Of a DNA stretch of 64,000 bases, positions 55,208-64,000 are shown piece after piece. The DNA is from Acetivibrio saccincola. GTDB lineage: Bacteria; Bacillota; Clostridia; Acetivibrionales; Acetivibrionaceae. The stretch covers positions 1,860,001 to 1,924,000 of the forward strand of contig NZ_CP025197.1 in assembly GCF_002844395.1 (NCBI RefSeq), in the 5' to 3' direction. The notes under the pieces were generated by a model, which was not told where the DNA came from, searched no databases, and worked only from the letters and a program-made list of their open reading frames with translations. Within the stretch, counting starts at the first letter, position 1. The number at the start of each line of letters is the position of its first letter. The position numbers were made by a program, and so were the translations under genes.

Positions 55208-55228
55208 CTTTTTTTATTGTTATATTTT
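55200..55228 (+). promoter_or_regulatory. Promoter of the bio operon
   Basis: TTGACA (55200-55205) with TATTTT 17 bases later (55223-55228); a TATATT lies at 15 bases. The -35 is in the right arm of the BirA operator. Placement of the -10 is uncertain. Confidence 0.6.
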
Positions 55229-55276
55229 ATAATTGTCGCTCTTTATACTAGTGCTATTTTATTTAGGAGGATTTTT

Positions 55277-56443
55277 TTGGAGTATATTAATGAGATTTTA
55301 TCTAATTTAAAGAAAAACAATAAATACAGGGGAGAATTTAAAAAACTTCAGTCACCCCAAAAAGAAAAAGTTGTTATAGACGGAAGGGAAATAATTCTAC
55401 TTGGTTCTAACAATTATTTAGGTCTTTGTGACCACAAAGAAGTAAAAAAAGCCTCTATGGAAGCAATAGAAAAGTATGGGGTGGGTGCAGGAGGATCAAG
55501 GCTTACAACAGGTTCATACACACTCCATAGTATGCTGGAGGAAAAAATCAAAGATATTAAAGGCACCCAAAAAGCATTGGTGTTTAATACCGGCTACATG
55601 GCCAATTTAGGAATTATACAAGCCCTTTGCAATAAAGACTGGGTTATATTTTGCGATAAATATAATCATGCAAGCATTTTAGACGGCTGCCTTTTAAGCG
55701 GGGCCAAGTTTTTAAGATACAGGCACTGTGATATGGATGATTTGTCTTATAAGCTGGAAAATTTTAAAGGAAAGTGCAACTTAATTGTTACAGACGGGGT
55801 ATTCAGCATGGACGGTGATATTGCCCCTTTAGATAAAATTGTGGAAATTTCAAAAAAGCACAACGCCGTTATAATGGTAGACGATGCCCATGGATTTGGG
55901 GTTTTAGGAAAAGACGGGGCAGGGACTGCCTCATATTTTGGAGTAAACAGTGAAATTCATATTCACATGGGAACATTAAGCAAGGCTGTAGGCTCAATAG
56001 GAGGCTATGCCGCTTCAGAAGAATACTTTATTGAGTACTTTAAAAATTTCTCCAGAAGTTTTATTTTCTCAACGGCGCTTCCTCCTTCATCCGTTGCAGC
56101 CTCCATTAAAGCCCTGGATATTATAAAAAACGAACCTTTAAGAAGGCAGCGGCTTTTGGAAAACTCACACCGGTTTAAAATGGAGCTTAAAAATTTAGGA
56201 TTTAAAATCCCGGACACAGTAACCCCCATAATACCCGTAATTGTGGGAGATGAAGAAAAGACACTGGAATTTTCCCGGCAGCTTTTATATGACAGGATAT
56301 ACATTCCTGCAATAAGACCTCCTACGGTGCCAAAAGGAAGCAGCAGGCTCAGGATTTCAATTACTGCAGCCCATGCCTGGGAGGATTTGGAGTATGTGAT
56401 AGAAAGGCTTAAAACTACAGGCAGAAAGCTGGGGTTGATTTAA
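55277..56443 (+). CDS. bioF: 8-amino-7-oxononanoate synthase BioF
   Basis: BioF condenses pimeloyl-ACP (or CoA) with alanine. The TTG at 55277 is the start (MEYINEILSN): AGGAGG lies six bases before it, and upstream codons read through the promoter. The PLP lysine is Lys236 (GTLSKAVGSIGG); other signatures are NYLGLCDH, GAGGSRLTTG, and VDDAHGFGVLG. The 388-residue length is normal. It heads bioF-bioH-bioC-bioB-bioD-bioA. Confidence 0.97.
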   Translation: MEYINEILSNLKKNNKYRGEFKKLQSPQKEKVVIDGREIILLGSNNYLGLCDHKEVKKASMEAIEKYGVGAGGSRLTTGSYTLHSMLEEKIKDIKGTQKALVFNTGYMANLGIIQALCNKDWVIFCDKYNHASILDGCLLSGAKFLRYRHCDMDDLSYKLENFKGKCNLIVTDGVFSMDGDIAPLDKIVEISKKHNAVIMVDDAHGFGVLGKDGAGTASYFGVNSEIHIHMGTLSKAVGSIGGYAASEEYFIEYFKNFSRSFIFSTALPPSSVAASIKALDIIKNEPLRRQRLLENSHRFKMELKNLGFKIPDTVTPIIPVIVGDEEKTLEFSRQLLYDRIYIPAIRPPTVPKGSSRLRISITAAHAWEDLEYVIERLKTTGRKLGLI

Positions 56444-56444
56444 G

Positions 56445-57170
56445 ATGACAAGACATATGGTTGTGCTTACAGGTTGGGCTGTAGGTAAATTTCCCTGGAA
56501 AACTTTATTTGGCCTTTTGGAAAAACATTTTGAAATTACATTTGTGGACTGGGATGACGTTTTTTCAATAGATGGTTTTAAGAAAAAAGTCCTACACATA
56601 ATAGATGATAAAATAAAAGGCGGTAAAAATTTTACCCTTATGGGCTGGTCCTTAGGCTCTATGGTAGCAGTGGAAATTGCACAAATTCTTTATAAAAGAA
56701 TTGATAATTTAATATTGATAAGCGGCACTTTAAAATTTGTAAATGATAAAGACGACATTTATACCGCCCTTTGGTCAAAAGATACCATAGATAAAATGAT
56801 TTATATGCTAAAAAGCGATAAAGACAGCACTTTAAATAAATTTTACAAAAACTTTTTTTCTAAAACTGAAAAAAGAGACGGACATTATGAAAGATTTATG
56901 AAAGAAATAAAATTTCATAAACCTTGCTGCAATATAAATTCACTTATATGCGGCCTTGAATATCTTAAAAACACGGATTTAAGGGAAATTTCCCTTCCCC
57001 TCTCCCCTCTTGTTATACACGGGGACAGGGACGTTATTTGTCCGTACAAATCAAGTGAGTACATAAAAGAAAAATTTAAAAATGCAAAATTGGTAACATT
57101 GCAAAATACAGGGCACATACCCTTTTATACCGACCCTAGTAAGCTTTATGAAATAATAAAAAGACATTAA
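56445..57170 (+). CDS. BioH-like alpha/beta hydrolase (pimeloyl-ACP methyl ester esterase)
   Basis: The 241-residue alpha/beta hydrolase has the nucleophile elbow GWSLGSMVAVE (Ser about residue 72), an Asp region HGDRDVICP, and the C-terminal His in NTGHIPFYTDP. By position between bioF and bioC it is expected to release pimeloyl-ACP from its methyl ester, the BioH role. Sequence alone does not separate BioH from other isofunctional esterases (BioG, BioK, BioJ), so no symbol is given. It starts one base after the bioF stop. Confidence 0.8.
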   Translation: MTRHMVVLTGWAVGKFPWKTLFGLLEKHFEITFVDWDDVFSIDGFKKKVLHIIDDKIKGGKNFTLMGWSLGSMVAVEIAQILYKRIDNLILISGTLKFVNDKDDIYTALWSKDTIDKMIYMLKSDKDSTLNKFYKNFFSKTEKRDGHYERFMKEIKFHKPCCNINSLICGLEYLKNTDLREISLPLSPLVIHGDRDVICPYKSSEYIKEKFKNAKLVTLQNTGHIPFYTDPSKLYEIIKRH

Positions 57171-57184
57171 GAGGTCAGAGAATT

Positions 57185-57994
57185 ATGATTGATAAGGAAA
57201 AATTAAAAAGAAGGTTTAGCAGAAATGCAAATCAATATGATAAATATGCAAAAGTACAAAAAAAGATGGGGGATGTTTTAATTGAAAAAATAAAATCCAC
57301 CAAATGCCGGTACAAAAACATACTTGAAATAGGCTGTGGGACAGGATATGTTACAACGGCTTTATTTGAGCTTTTTAAAGACTCAAATATAACCGCCGTT
57401 GACATTGCACCAGGCATGATAAACCACGTAAAATCCAAATTATTAGATAAAAGAGTAGAATTTATCTGTGCCGATGCAGAAGAAATGGATTTTGATAAAA
57501 AATATGACCTTATTATATCAAATGCCACATTCCAGTGGTTTAATAATTTAGAAAACACTTTAAAAAAGCTGGCAGATACTCTGGCTCCTGGTGGCTTTAT
57601 GTGCTTTTCAACCTTTGGGAAAAACACTTTTACAGAGCTTAAAAAGTGCTACCAAAAGGCAAGTGTATACTTTGGCATAAAAGATACCATTTACTCAAGC
57701 CAGCCCTTTTTATCCCTTGAGGACTACAAAAAAATATGCAGCAGTATATTTAATGAAAAATTTACCCTTTCTTTTATGGAGACCTATGAATATGAGTATT
57801 TTAACTGCTGCAAAGACTTTCTTTACTCAATTAAAAAAATAGGTGCAAATAACAGCCAAAAAAACATAATAAAAGTCCCTCTGGACTTTATTGACAAAGT
57901 AATTGACATATATGATAAGGACTTTAAAAAAGACGGCAAAGTTGCAGCAACATATCACAGCTTGTTTGTTTTTATTTCTAAAAATGCAGTATAA
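57185..57994 (+). CDS. bioC: Malonyl-ACP O-methyltransferase BioC
   Basis: BioC methylates malonyl-ACP so that fatty acid enzymes extend it to pimeloyl-ACP. The 269-residue protein has the family N-terminus KLKRRFSRNANQYDKYAKVQKKM, the SAM site ILEIGCGTGYVTTAL, and FDKKYDLIISNATFQWFNN, all typical BioC. It begins 14 bases after the esterase gene. It relies on the FabF/ACP system, which may explain the adjacent acpP-fabF. Confidence 0.96.
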   Translation: MIDKEKLKRRFSRNANQYDKYAKVQKKMGDVLIEKIKSTKCRYKNILEIGCGTGYVTTALFELFKDSNITAVDIAPGMINHVKSKLLDKRVEFICADAEEMDFDKKYDLIISNATFQWFNNLENTLKKLADTLAPGGFMCFSTFGKNTFTELKKCYQKASVYFGIKDTIYSSQPFLSLEDYKKICSSIFNEKFTLSFMETYEYEYFNCCKDFLYSIKKIGANNSQKNIIKVPLDFIDKVIDIYDKDFKKDGKVAATYHSLFVFISKNAV

Positions 57995-58038
57995 AGCTTA
58001 AAAATATTTTAAATTAAATGTATTTGGAGGTACAAATT

Positions 58039-59019
58039 ATGAAAGAGTTTATTTTAAATCTAAAGGATAGAATACTAAAAGGTGAAAGCATTGCTTTTGA
58101 TGAAGCTTTAAAACTTATAAAAATAGATGAAAATGACACCTGTTCCCTTAATGTTTTATTTGAATCTGCCAATGAAATACGTGAAAATTTGGTGGGAAAA
58201 AAAGCTGACCTTTGTATAATTTTAAATGCCAAATCAGGAAGATGCTCTGAAAACTGCAAATTCTGTGCCCAATCCGCCCATTACAACACAGGGGTTTTAG
58301 AATATGATCTTTTGGAATACTCCGAAGTTTTGGAAAAAGCTTTGGAAGCTAAAGAAAACGGTGTCCACAGGTTTTCACTAGTTACCAGCGGAAAAGGGGT
58401 TGATAAAGATGAGGATATTGAAAAGCTAGCTAAAATATATGAAAGGCTTTCAAAGGACGTAGGTATAGAACTTTGTGCATCCCATGGCATTTTAACCTAC
58501 CGGCAGGCAAAAACACTTAAAGAGGCAGGAGTTATTACCTACCACCACAATGTGGAAACAAGCAAAAACCATTATAAAAACATATGCACCACCCATACCT
58601 ATGAAGACAGGGTAAAAACAATAGAAAATGCCAAAAAAGCAGGGCTGCACGTATGCTGCGGCGGGATAATAGGAATGGGTGAAAGCTTAGAAGACAGGAT
58701 AAATATGGCCTTTGAAATAAAAAGCCTTGGTATAAAATCAGTACCTGTAAATGTCCTGACCCCCATTAAAGGAACCCCTCTTGAAAATTTAGAAGTATTG
58801 TCGCCTATGGAAGTTTTAAAAACCATGGCTGTTTACAGATTTATACTCCCTGACTGCTACATCAGGTATGCAGGAGGCAGAATGGCACTAAAAGACAAGC
58901 AAGCCCTTGGCTTTAAAGCCGGAATAAATGCAGCACTTACCGGCAACTACCTCACTACAACAGGAAGTGATGTAAAAAAGGATAAAGCCATGATAATGGA
59001 GGCAGGATTTACTATATAG
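58039..59019 (+). CDS. bioB: Biotin synthase BioB
   Basis: BioB is a radical-SAM enzyme that inserts sulfur into dethiobiotin. The ATG at 58039 is chosen (MKEFILNLKD) with GGAGGT upstream rather than the ATG at 58018. The cluster cysteines are Cys69, Cys73 and Cys76 (GRCSENCKFCAQS), and the C-terminal RYAGGRMALKD and TGNYLTTTGSD motifs are present. Length about 326 residues. Confidence 0.98.
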   Translation: MKEFILNLKDRILKGESIAFDEALKLIKIDENDTCSLNVLFESANEIRENLVGKKADLCIILNAKSGRCSENCKFCAQSAHYNTGVLEYDLLEYSEVLEKALEAKENGVHRFSLVTSGKGVDKDEDIEKLAKIYERLSKDVGIELCASHGILTYRQAKTLKEAGVITYHHNVETSKNHYKNICTTHTYEDRVKTIENAKKAGLHVCCGGIIGMGESLEDRINMAFEIKSLGIKSVPVNVLTPIKGTPLENLEVLSPMEVLKTMAVYRFILPDCYIRYAGGRMALKDKQALGFKAGINAALTGNYLTTTGSDVKKDKAMIMEAGFTI

Positions 59020-59177
59020 AAATTATCAATATAGAAATTATCAATCTAAGTTTGGATAAAGTTTATAGCAATTATCAAATTCAGACTTTTATCAGGGTTA
59101 TAGTATTATTAAATTTATATTTATAACAGGATTTATATTAATTATAAAATCCAAACTATAAAAAAGGAGATTTAAAA

Positions 59178-59879
59178 ATGGGAAAAGGCATATTCATTGC
59201 AGGAACTGATACAGGTGTTGGAAAAACCTTCATCACTGCAGGCTTAAACTATTGTTTTCAAAAGGCAAACTATAAATGCTGCTCTTTTAAGCCTGTACAG
59301 TCAGGAGGAATAGAAAAAAACGGCTCCCTTATACCAGGGGATATAGAATTTGTAAAAAAACTAACCGGTATTGATGAACCTTATGAAAAATTAAACTGCT
59401 ACTGCCTGAAGGAAGAAGTTTCGCCACATTTAGCCGCTGAATTAGAAGGTGTTGAAATTGACACAAATAAGTTATTGGAAAGCTTTAATTATTTAAAAGA
59501 AAAATATAACTATACACTGGTGGAAGGTGCCGGAGGCTTAATTGTCCCCATAATAAGGGATAAATATTATATGTACCACCTTATAAAAGATTTAAATCTG
59601 CCTGTTTTACTTGTGGCAAGGGCAGGTGTGGGAACAATAAACCACACGGTCCTTTCTTGTGAATTTGCAAAAAACACTGGCATCAAAATTAAAGGAATAA
59701 TTATAAACGGCTATACCAATACATTTTGTGAAAAAGATAATATAGATATAATTGAAAAAGCTACAGGAATTCCTATAGTTTCTGTAATGCCTCAGATAAA
59801 TGTATATGATTTTTCTCACTTAAAAAGCTACTATAAAAAACATATTGAATTAGATAAAATAATAAGCTTATGTTTTTGA
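59178..59879 (+). CDS. bioD: Dethiobiotin synthetase BioD
   Basis: BioD closes the ureido ring of biotin with CO2 and ATP. The 233-residue protein has the P-loop GTDTGVGKTFITAGL (residues 9-23), the substrate loop SFKPVQSGG, and VEGAGGLIVPI. A 158-base gap with short repeats (ATATAGAAATTATCAAT) separates it from bioB. Confidence 0.97.
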   Translation: MGKGIFIAGTDTGVGKTFITAGLNYCFQKANYKCCSFKPVQSGGIEKNGSLIPGDIEFVKKLTGIDEPYEKLNCYCLKEEVSPHLAAELEGVEIDTNKLLESFNYLKEKYNYTLVEGAGGLIVPIIRDKYYMYHLIKDLNLPVLLVARAGVGTINHTVLSCEFAKNTGIKIKGIIINGYTNTFCEKDNIDIIEKATGIPIVSVMPQINVYDFSHLKSYYKKHIELDKIISLCF

Positions 59880-59926
59880 TGAAGATTTTAAGATGTAAAT
59901 TTTAAAAGAAAAGGAATGATTTTAAA

Positions 59927-61285
59927 ATGGATGAAATGAAGAGTTTACAGGAAAAGGACTTAAAATACATATGGCACCCCTGCTCCCAGATGAAAGACTA
60001 TGAGGAGTTCCCCCCTATTGTAATTAAAAGAGGGGAAGGTGCTTATTTAGAAGATATAAACGGAAAAAGGTATTTAGACGCAGTGTCATCCTGGTGGGTA
60101 AACCTTTTTGGCCACTCCAACAAGCGCATTAATGAGGCTTTGTACAGGCAGGCAAACAAATTGGAACATGTGATTTTTGCAAATTTCAGCCATGAGCCGG
60201 CTATTGAACTTTCTGAAAGAATTGTAAATATTCTTCCTGAAGGCCTTAACAAAGTGTTTTTTGGGGATAACGGTTCTTCCGCCGTTGAAATTGCATTAAA
60301 GCTAAGTTTTCAATACCACCAGCAAACCGGGAAAACAAAAAAAGTGCGCTTTTTAGCCTTAACTGATGCCTACCATGGTGAAACAATAGGGGCTCTTTCT
60401 GTGGGAGGGATTGATTTATACAGTAAAATCTATAAACCTTTATTACTTGATGTCATACGTTCCACTGGTCCTGACTGCTACCGCTGCAAATTTAATAAAC
60501 ACAGAGAAAGCTGCAGTGCAGAATGCTTTACATTTATTGAAGAAGATGTTAAGAAAATGCATGAAGAAATAAGCGCCATTATTGTAGAACCTTTAGTTCA
60601 GTGTGCTGCAGGAATGAAAATATACCCTCCCGTATACCTTAAAAAGCTTAGGGCACTTTGTGATAAATACCACATTAACCTTATTGCAGATGAAATAGCC
60701 GTTGGATTTGGGCGGACAGGCAAAATGTTTGCATGTGAACATGCCGGAATTTCCCCGGATATAATATGCCTTTCTAAAGGTCTTACAGCAGGTTACATGC
60801 CTCTTTCCTTAGTGGTTATGACAGATGAAATATACAATGCCTTTTATGACGACTACCTCAAAATGAAGGCATTTTTACACAGTCACAGCTACAGCGGCAA
60901 TCCTTTAGGATGTGCTGTTGCAATTGAATCTTTAAATATATTTGAGGATGAAAAAATACTGGAAAAAAACAGCCAAAAACAAGCTTATCTTAAAAATAAG
61001 GCGGAAAAAGAGCTCCTAAATATCCCATACGTTGGAGAATACCGGCAAATGGGTATGATAGGTGCAATTGAACTTGTAAAAGACAGAAAAACGAAAGAGC
61101 CTTTTGAGTCTGAAAAAAGGGTTGGATACAATATATATAAAAAAGCTCTTAAAAAAGGCGTTATTTTAAGACCTCTGGGAAACATAATATATTTTATGCC
61201 CCCTTATGTTGTAGAAAATAAAGATATTGACTTTATAGTAAGGGTATGTAAAGAGTCTATAAATGAGTATTTTAAAGAAATATAA
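59927..61285 (+). CDS. bioA: Adenosylmethionine-8-amino-7-oxononanoate aminotransferase BioA
   Basis: BioA converts KAPA to DAPA using S-adenosylmethionine as amino donor. The 452-residue class III aminotransferase has the PLP lysine in [26 protein letters not shown] near the start, [13 protein letters not shown], and [18 protein letters not shown]. It is the last gene of the operon and is followed by a terminator. Confidence 0.97.
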   Translation: MDEMKSLQEKDLKYIWHPCSQMKDYEEFPPIVIKRGEGAYLEDINGKRYLDAVSSWWVNLFGHSNKRINEALYRQANKLEHVIFANFSHEPAIELSERIVNILPEGLNKVFFGDNGSSAVEIALKLSFQYHQQTGKTKKVRFLALTDAYHGETIGALSVGGIDLYSKIYKPLLLDVIRSTGPDCYRCKFNKHRESCSAECFTFIEEDVKKMHEEISAIIVEPLVQCAAGMKIYPPVYLKKLRALCDKYHINLIADEIAVGFGRTGKMFACEHAGISPDIICLSKGLTAGYMPLSLVVMTDEIYNAFYDDYLKMKAFLHSHSYSGNPLGCAVAIESLNIFEDEKILEKNSQKQAYLKNKAEKELLNIPYVGEYRQMGMIGAIELVKDRKTKEPFESEKRVGYNIYKKALKKGVILRPLGNIIYFMPPYVVENKDIDFIVRVCKESINEYFKEI

Positions 61286-61360
61286 AGTAGTTGTTAATAT
61301 ATAGTGGTTATATTAATTATATGTATCATATTATATAAAGCTTCTGTATTTTTATTATAT

Positions 61361-61400
61361 TATAAAAGACAGGTACATTATAATACCTGTCTTTTATGTA
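61361..61400. terminator. Bidirectional terminator between bioA and the LRR gene
   Basis: TAAAAGACAGGTA pairs with TACCTGTCTTTTA around a seven-to-nine-base loop, with A and T runs on each side. It separates convergent bioA and the LRR gene. Confidence 0.75.
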
Positions 61401-61418
61401 TAACACATTGTATTTTAA

Positions 61419-62654
61419 TTAAGTCTCATTTGTTCCATCCACATCTGTTATTTCATTTGCTCCATTTTCTTCATTTGTTTCAACTACATTTTCTTCATGG
61501 GATTCATTAACTTTATTAACTTCACTTACTTCATTTACATTATTCTCTTCAACATCTTCTTTTGGTGCCATTTTCCTGTACTTTTCCAATCTTTCAAAAT
61601 CGCTTATAGGGTTTCGGTCAACCCGTACTTCTTCTAATGAAGTAAAATTATCTAAAATACTTATGTCCGAAACTAAATTGTTATATATATCTAGTTTTCT
61701 TAAATTTGTAAATCCCTCTAAAGGACTTATATCCAAAATCTTATTATTGTGAAGTGAAAGTTCATAAACATTGGTTAAACCCTCTAAACCATAAATATCA
61801 GTTATCTGGTTGTCATTTAGCTCAAGGGTAACTAAATTGGATAAATTGCTAAGGGAACTTACATCTACAATGTCGTTTTCCGCAAGAACTAAAGTCTTTA
61901 AAGAAATTAGTCCGCCTAAAGGAGTAATGTTTTTAATCCGGTTTCCTTTAAGATTTAGATTTTCTAAAGAAGTTAACTTACCAATGGCTTCTATATCGTC
62001 AATAAAGTTATAACTTAAATCCAGCTCTTTTAAATTGGCCATTTCTTCTAAAGCACCTATATTTGTAATTTGATTTTGGGATAAATTTATGTATGTTAAA
62101 TTGGTCAGCTTTCTAATTGGGCTTAAATCCCTTATGTAGTTGTTGCTTAAATCCAGTTTTTCTAAGTTTGTAAAGAACTCTAAGCCATCAAGATTTTGGA
62201 TTGAAGAATTGCTAAAATCTAAAGCTTTTATTTGGGATACATCAGTATCAAATATAACCCCTGTTTTTTTGTTTATTTTTTCCCTGATTTTATTTTCTAA
62301 GTTTTCGTCTGAAAAATCAATAAGACCTGCCTTCTTTTTAATGACAGATACATTGCCTTCATCAAAAAAATCTTCAACCTCGTCTATTCCGATTTTTCCG
62401 TCCTTAACCTTAACTGCAATAAACCCTGGATAGTCTGCAGTATCAGGTTCTACAATTGCGGTAGTTGCTCTGTCACCTTCTATAAGGTAATTTTCATAAT
62501 AAAAAGTTGTTGCTAAAACTGTTCCTCCCATAAGTACAATAACCAATAAAACAAATAAAACGGTTTTTAAAACCTTTCTATTTTTCTTTGGCGCATTCAC
62601 ACCCGGATTGTACACTTCTGAAAGAATGGAATTGCTTTCCTGCTGCTTTGTCAT
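61419..62654 (-). CDS. Leucine-rich repeat membrane protein (internalin-like)
   Basis: The 411-residue protein has a short cytoplasmic start, one membrane helix (VLKTVLFVLLVIVLMGGTVLATTF, residues about 28-51), then 9-10 LRRs of the 22-residue internalin type (LEKLDLSNNYIRDLSPIRKLTNLTYINLSQNQITNIG and so on). The C-terminal tail of about 60 residues is Asn/Glu/Val-rich low complexity. LRRs generally bind proteins or glycans. It faces bioA; the upstream start is preceded by AGGAGG. Confidence 0.85.
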   Translation of the reverse strand: MTKQQESNSILSEVYNPGVNAPKKNRKVLKTVLFVLLVIVLMGGTVLATTFYYENYLIEGDRATTAIVEPDTADYPGFIAVKVKDGKIGIDEVEDFFDEGNVSVIKKKAGLIDFSDENLENKIREKINKKTGVIFDTDVSQIKALDFSNSSIQNLDGLEFFTNLEKLDLSNNYIRDLSPIRKLTNLTYINLSQNQITNIGALEEMANLKELDLSYNFIDDIEAIGKLTSLENLNLKGNRIKNITPLGGLISLKTLVLAENDIVDVSSLSNLSNLVTLELNDNQITDIYGLEGLTNVYELSLHNNKILDISPLEGFTNLRKLDIYNNLVSDISILDNFTSLEEVRVDRNPISDFERLEKYRKMAPKEDVEENNVNEVSEVNKVNESHEENVVETNEENGANEITDVDGTNET

Positions 62655-62917
62655 AGTGAATCATCCTCCTTAAATACAATATAATTACCCCTTGATATAG
62701 CTTATACTTACCCCTTGGAATACAAACTAAAACTTTTAGACAAAAATTTTCTAGTGAGACAAAAAAAGAAGTAGTTTTTTGATTTTACAACCTATCATTG
62801 GTACAAAATCCTGTCTTATGTTTTTATTGTACCATAAATACTGCTAATTCACAATAAATTATTCAAAAAATAACAGGGTAAATATATTTTTTTTATAAAT
62901 ATATTTTTTATATTTTA

Positions 62918-63718
62918 TCATTTTAAATTTAAATCTTCATGGGATTTTTCTACAATGTTTTTAGCATCAAAAGAAGTGGTTCCTTCTGTTTTAGAAAGGT
63001 ATGCTAAAAACTCAATATTCCCCTCAGGACCTTTAATTGGGGAAAAGTCAAGACCTTTTATTTTAAGGCCGCATTCTATGGAAAAACCTAAAATATCCTC
63101 TATAACTTCCCTATGGGTATCCTTATCCTTTACCACCCCGTTTTTTCCTACCTTGTCCTTTCCTGCTTCAAACTGAGGCTTTATAAGGCATAATATTTCC
63201 CCGTCTTCTTTTAAAAGATCCACTGCCACAGGTATCACTTTTTTTAAAGAGATAAAGGATACATCTATTGCTGCGAAATCTGCTAAAACCCCTATTTGGT
63301 CCCTTGTTACATATCTTATATTTGTTCTTTCCATACACACTACACGTTCATCATTTCTAAGTTCCCAGGCAAGCTGACCGTAGCCTACATCAACGGCAAA
63401 TACTTTTTTTGCACCGTTTTTCAGCATACAGTCGGTAAACCCGCCTGTTGAAGCCCCTATATCAATGGCAACTTTTTCATTTAAATCTATTTTAAAAACT
63501 TTTATTGCCTTTTCTAATTTCAGCCCGCCCCTGCTTACATAAGGATGGACATTTTCTTTTATAAAAATTTTAGAATCTATACCAACCTTAGTACCAGGTT
63601 TATCTACCTTTTCACCGTCTACAAATACTACACCCGCCATTATTGAACTTCTGGCTTTTTCCCTGCTGTCAAAGTACCCTTTTTGAACAAGGAGTACATC
63701 CAGCCTCTCCTTTTTCAA
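62918..63718 (-). CDS. tlyA: TlyA family rRNA (cytidine-2'-O)-methyltransferase
   Basis: The protein combines an S4 RNA-binding domain (ERLDVLLVQKGYFDSREKARS at the start) with an FtsJ-like methyltransferase (AIDIGASTGGFTDCMLKNGA, LIKPQFEAGKD). TlyA 2'-O-methylates rRNA and affects capreomycin sensitivity in mycobacteria. The TTG at 63718 is set as the start: GGAGGG lies seven bases upstream and the dxs stop is at 63720. It is likely co-translated with dxs. Confidence 0.9.
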   Translation of the reverse strand: MKKERLDVLLVQKGYFDSREKARSSIMAGVVFVDGEKVDKPGTKVGIDSKIFIKENVHPYVSRGGLKLEKAIKVFKIDLNEKVAIDIGASTGGFTDCMLKNGAKKVFAVDVGYGQLAWELRNDERVVCMERTNIRYVTRDQIGVLADFAAIDVSFISLKKVIPVAVDLLKEDGEILCLIKPQFEAGKDKVGKNGVVKDKDTHREVIEDILGFSIECGLKIKGLDFSPIKGPEGNIEFLAYLSKTEGTTSFDAKNIVEKSHEDLNLK

Positions 63719-63719
63719 A

Positions 63720-64000
63720 TTAAATTCCCTCCACAACTATATCTTTTACACTGTACCTGTTAAACATTTTCATCACAGAGTTAAAAATTGATTTTGCATC
63801 CAGTCCGAACATTTTTTCCAATTCTTTTTTAGAACCATGGCAAATAAACCTGTCAGGGTATCCAAATATTTTTGTTTTAACATTTATGCCGCTTTCATTT
63901 ATAATCTCAAGTATTCTGCTTCCAAAACCACCTTCAACGGTATTGTCTTCAATGGTTACAATCTTTCCCGTTTTAATTGCAGAATTAATTATGGGCTTTG
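63720..64000 (-). CDS. dxs: 1-deoxy-D-xylulose-5-phosphate synthase, C-terminal part
   Basis: The minus strand entering from the right edge reads TGKIVTIEDNTVEGGFGSRI, then IFGYPDRFICHGSKKELEKMFGLD, matching the C-terminal transketolase domain of DXS. The gene starts outside the window. DXS makes DXP from pyruvate and glyceraldehyde 3-phosphate for isoprenoids and thiamine. It precedes tlyA, as in many Firmicutes. Confidence 0.9.
   Translation of the reverse strand, partial: KPIINSAIKTGKIVTIEDNTVEGGFGSRILEIINESGINVKTKIFGYPDRFICHGSKKELEKMFGLDAKSIFNSVMKMFNRYSVKDIVVEGI

Overview
The window looks like the chromosome of a low-GC, spore-former-type Clostridia. The housekeeping order (ylxM-ffh-rpsP-khpA-rimM-trmD; mutS-mutL-miaA-hfq; lexA with a yneA-like gene) is Firmicute. 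A secreted beta-helix enzyme ending in a type I dockerin points to a cellulosome-forming lineage of the Acetivibrio/Hungateiclostridium kind. That placement is inference from gene content; no rRNA or tRNA gene was found.

Region 1 (1-17.5 kb) is accessory. It holds an LTA-synthase-like phosphatidylglycerol sulfatase-fold enzyme cut by the window start, GNAT acetyltransferases, a MacB/FtsX-type ABC transporter behind what looks like a yybP-ykoY (Mn2+) riboswitch, a copper-amine-oxidase-domain/beta-propeller secreted protein, GrpB, a flavodoxin reductase, a P-loop kinase, several broken genes, and one approximately 3 kb Tn7/Tn5053-like transposon (12865-15852). The transposon has three genes (DUF6431 zinc protein, DDE transposase with an internal deletion, TnsC/ExeA-like ATPase) and multi-site ends. 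It truncates a HAD phosphatase on its right, but the DNA on its left is unrelated.

Region 2 (17.7-35.7 kb) is core: trmD, rimM, khpA, rpsP, ffh, ylxM on the minus strand, then two RimK-like ATP-grasp genes, the LexA/YneA SOS divergon with three LexA boxes, and the minus-strand run hfq, miaA, mutL, mutS, ylbF-family, CAP-domain protein, miaB and a phosphoribosyltransferase-like gene. rplS, the usual next gene after trmD, is missing.

Region 3 (36-53.4 kb) mixes envelope and accessory genes: a broken DacF-SLH carboxypeptidase, a divergent GH77 glucanotransferase, a CDF metal transporter, the dockerin protein, an L,D-transpeptidase broken by one stop codon, a 14-residue-repeat coiled coil, a GntR/ABC-2 operon with its operator, an RCC1-like lipoprotein, a VanY-type peptidase, an EFR1 flavodoxin-ferredoxin, and remnants of a C35 terpenoid (sesquarterpene) pair, ytpB and hepT.

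Region 4 (53.5-64 kb) is a biotin locus. bioF-bioH-like-bioC-bioB-bioD-bioA run to the right and acpP-fabF run to the left. Between them lies one BirA-type operator (55174-55207) whose two arms each contain a TTGACA -35 box, one for each direction. This suggests that the biotin repressor controls a dedicated acyl carrier protein and ketosynthase together with biotin synthesis, which fits BioC priming of fatty-acid-style pimeloyl assembly. The window ends with an LRR membrane protein, tlyA and the 3' end of dxs.

An unusual number of genes carry single-base frameshifts or single stop codons. This is either real decay or, for the homopolymer cases, sequencing error; the window alone cannot decide.
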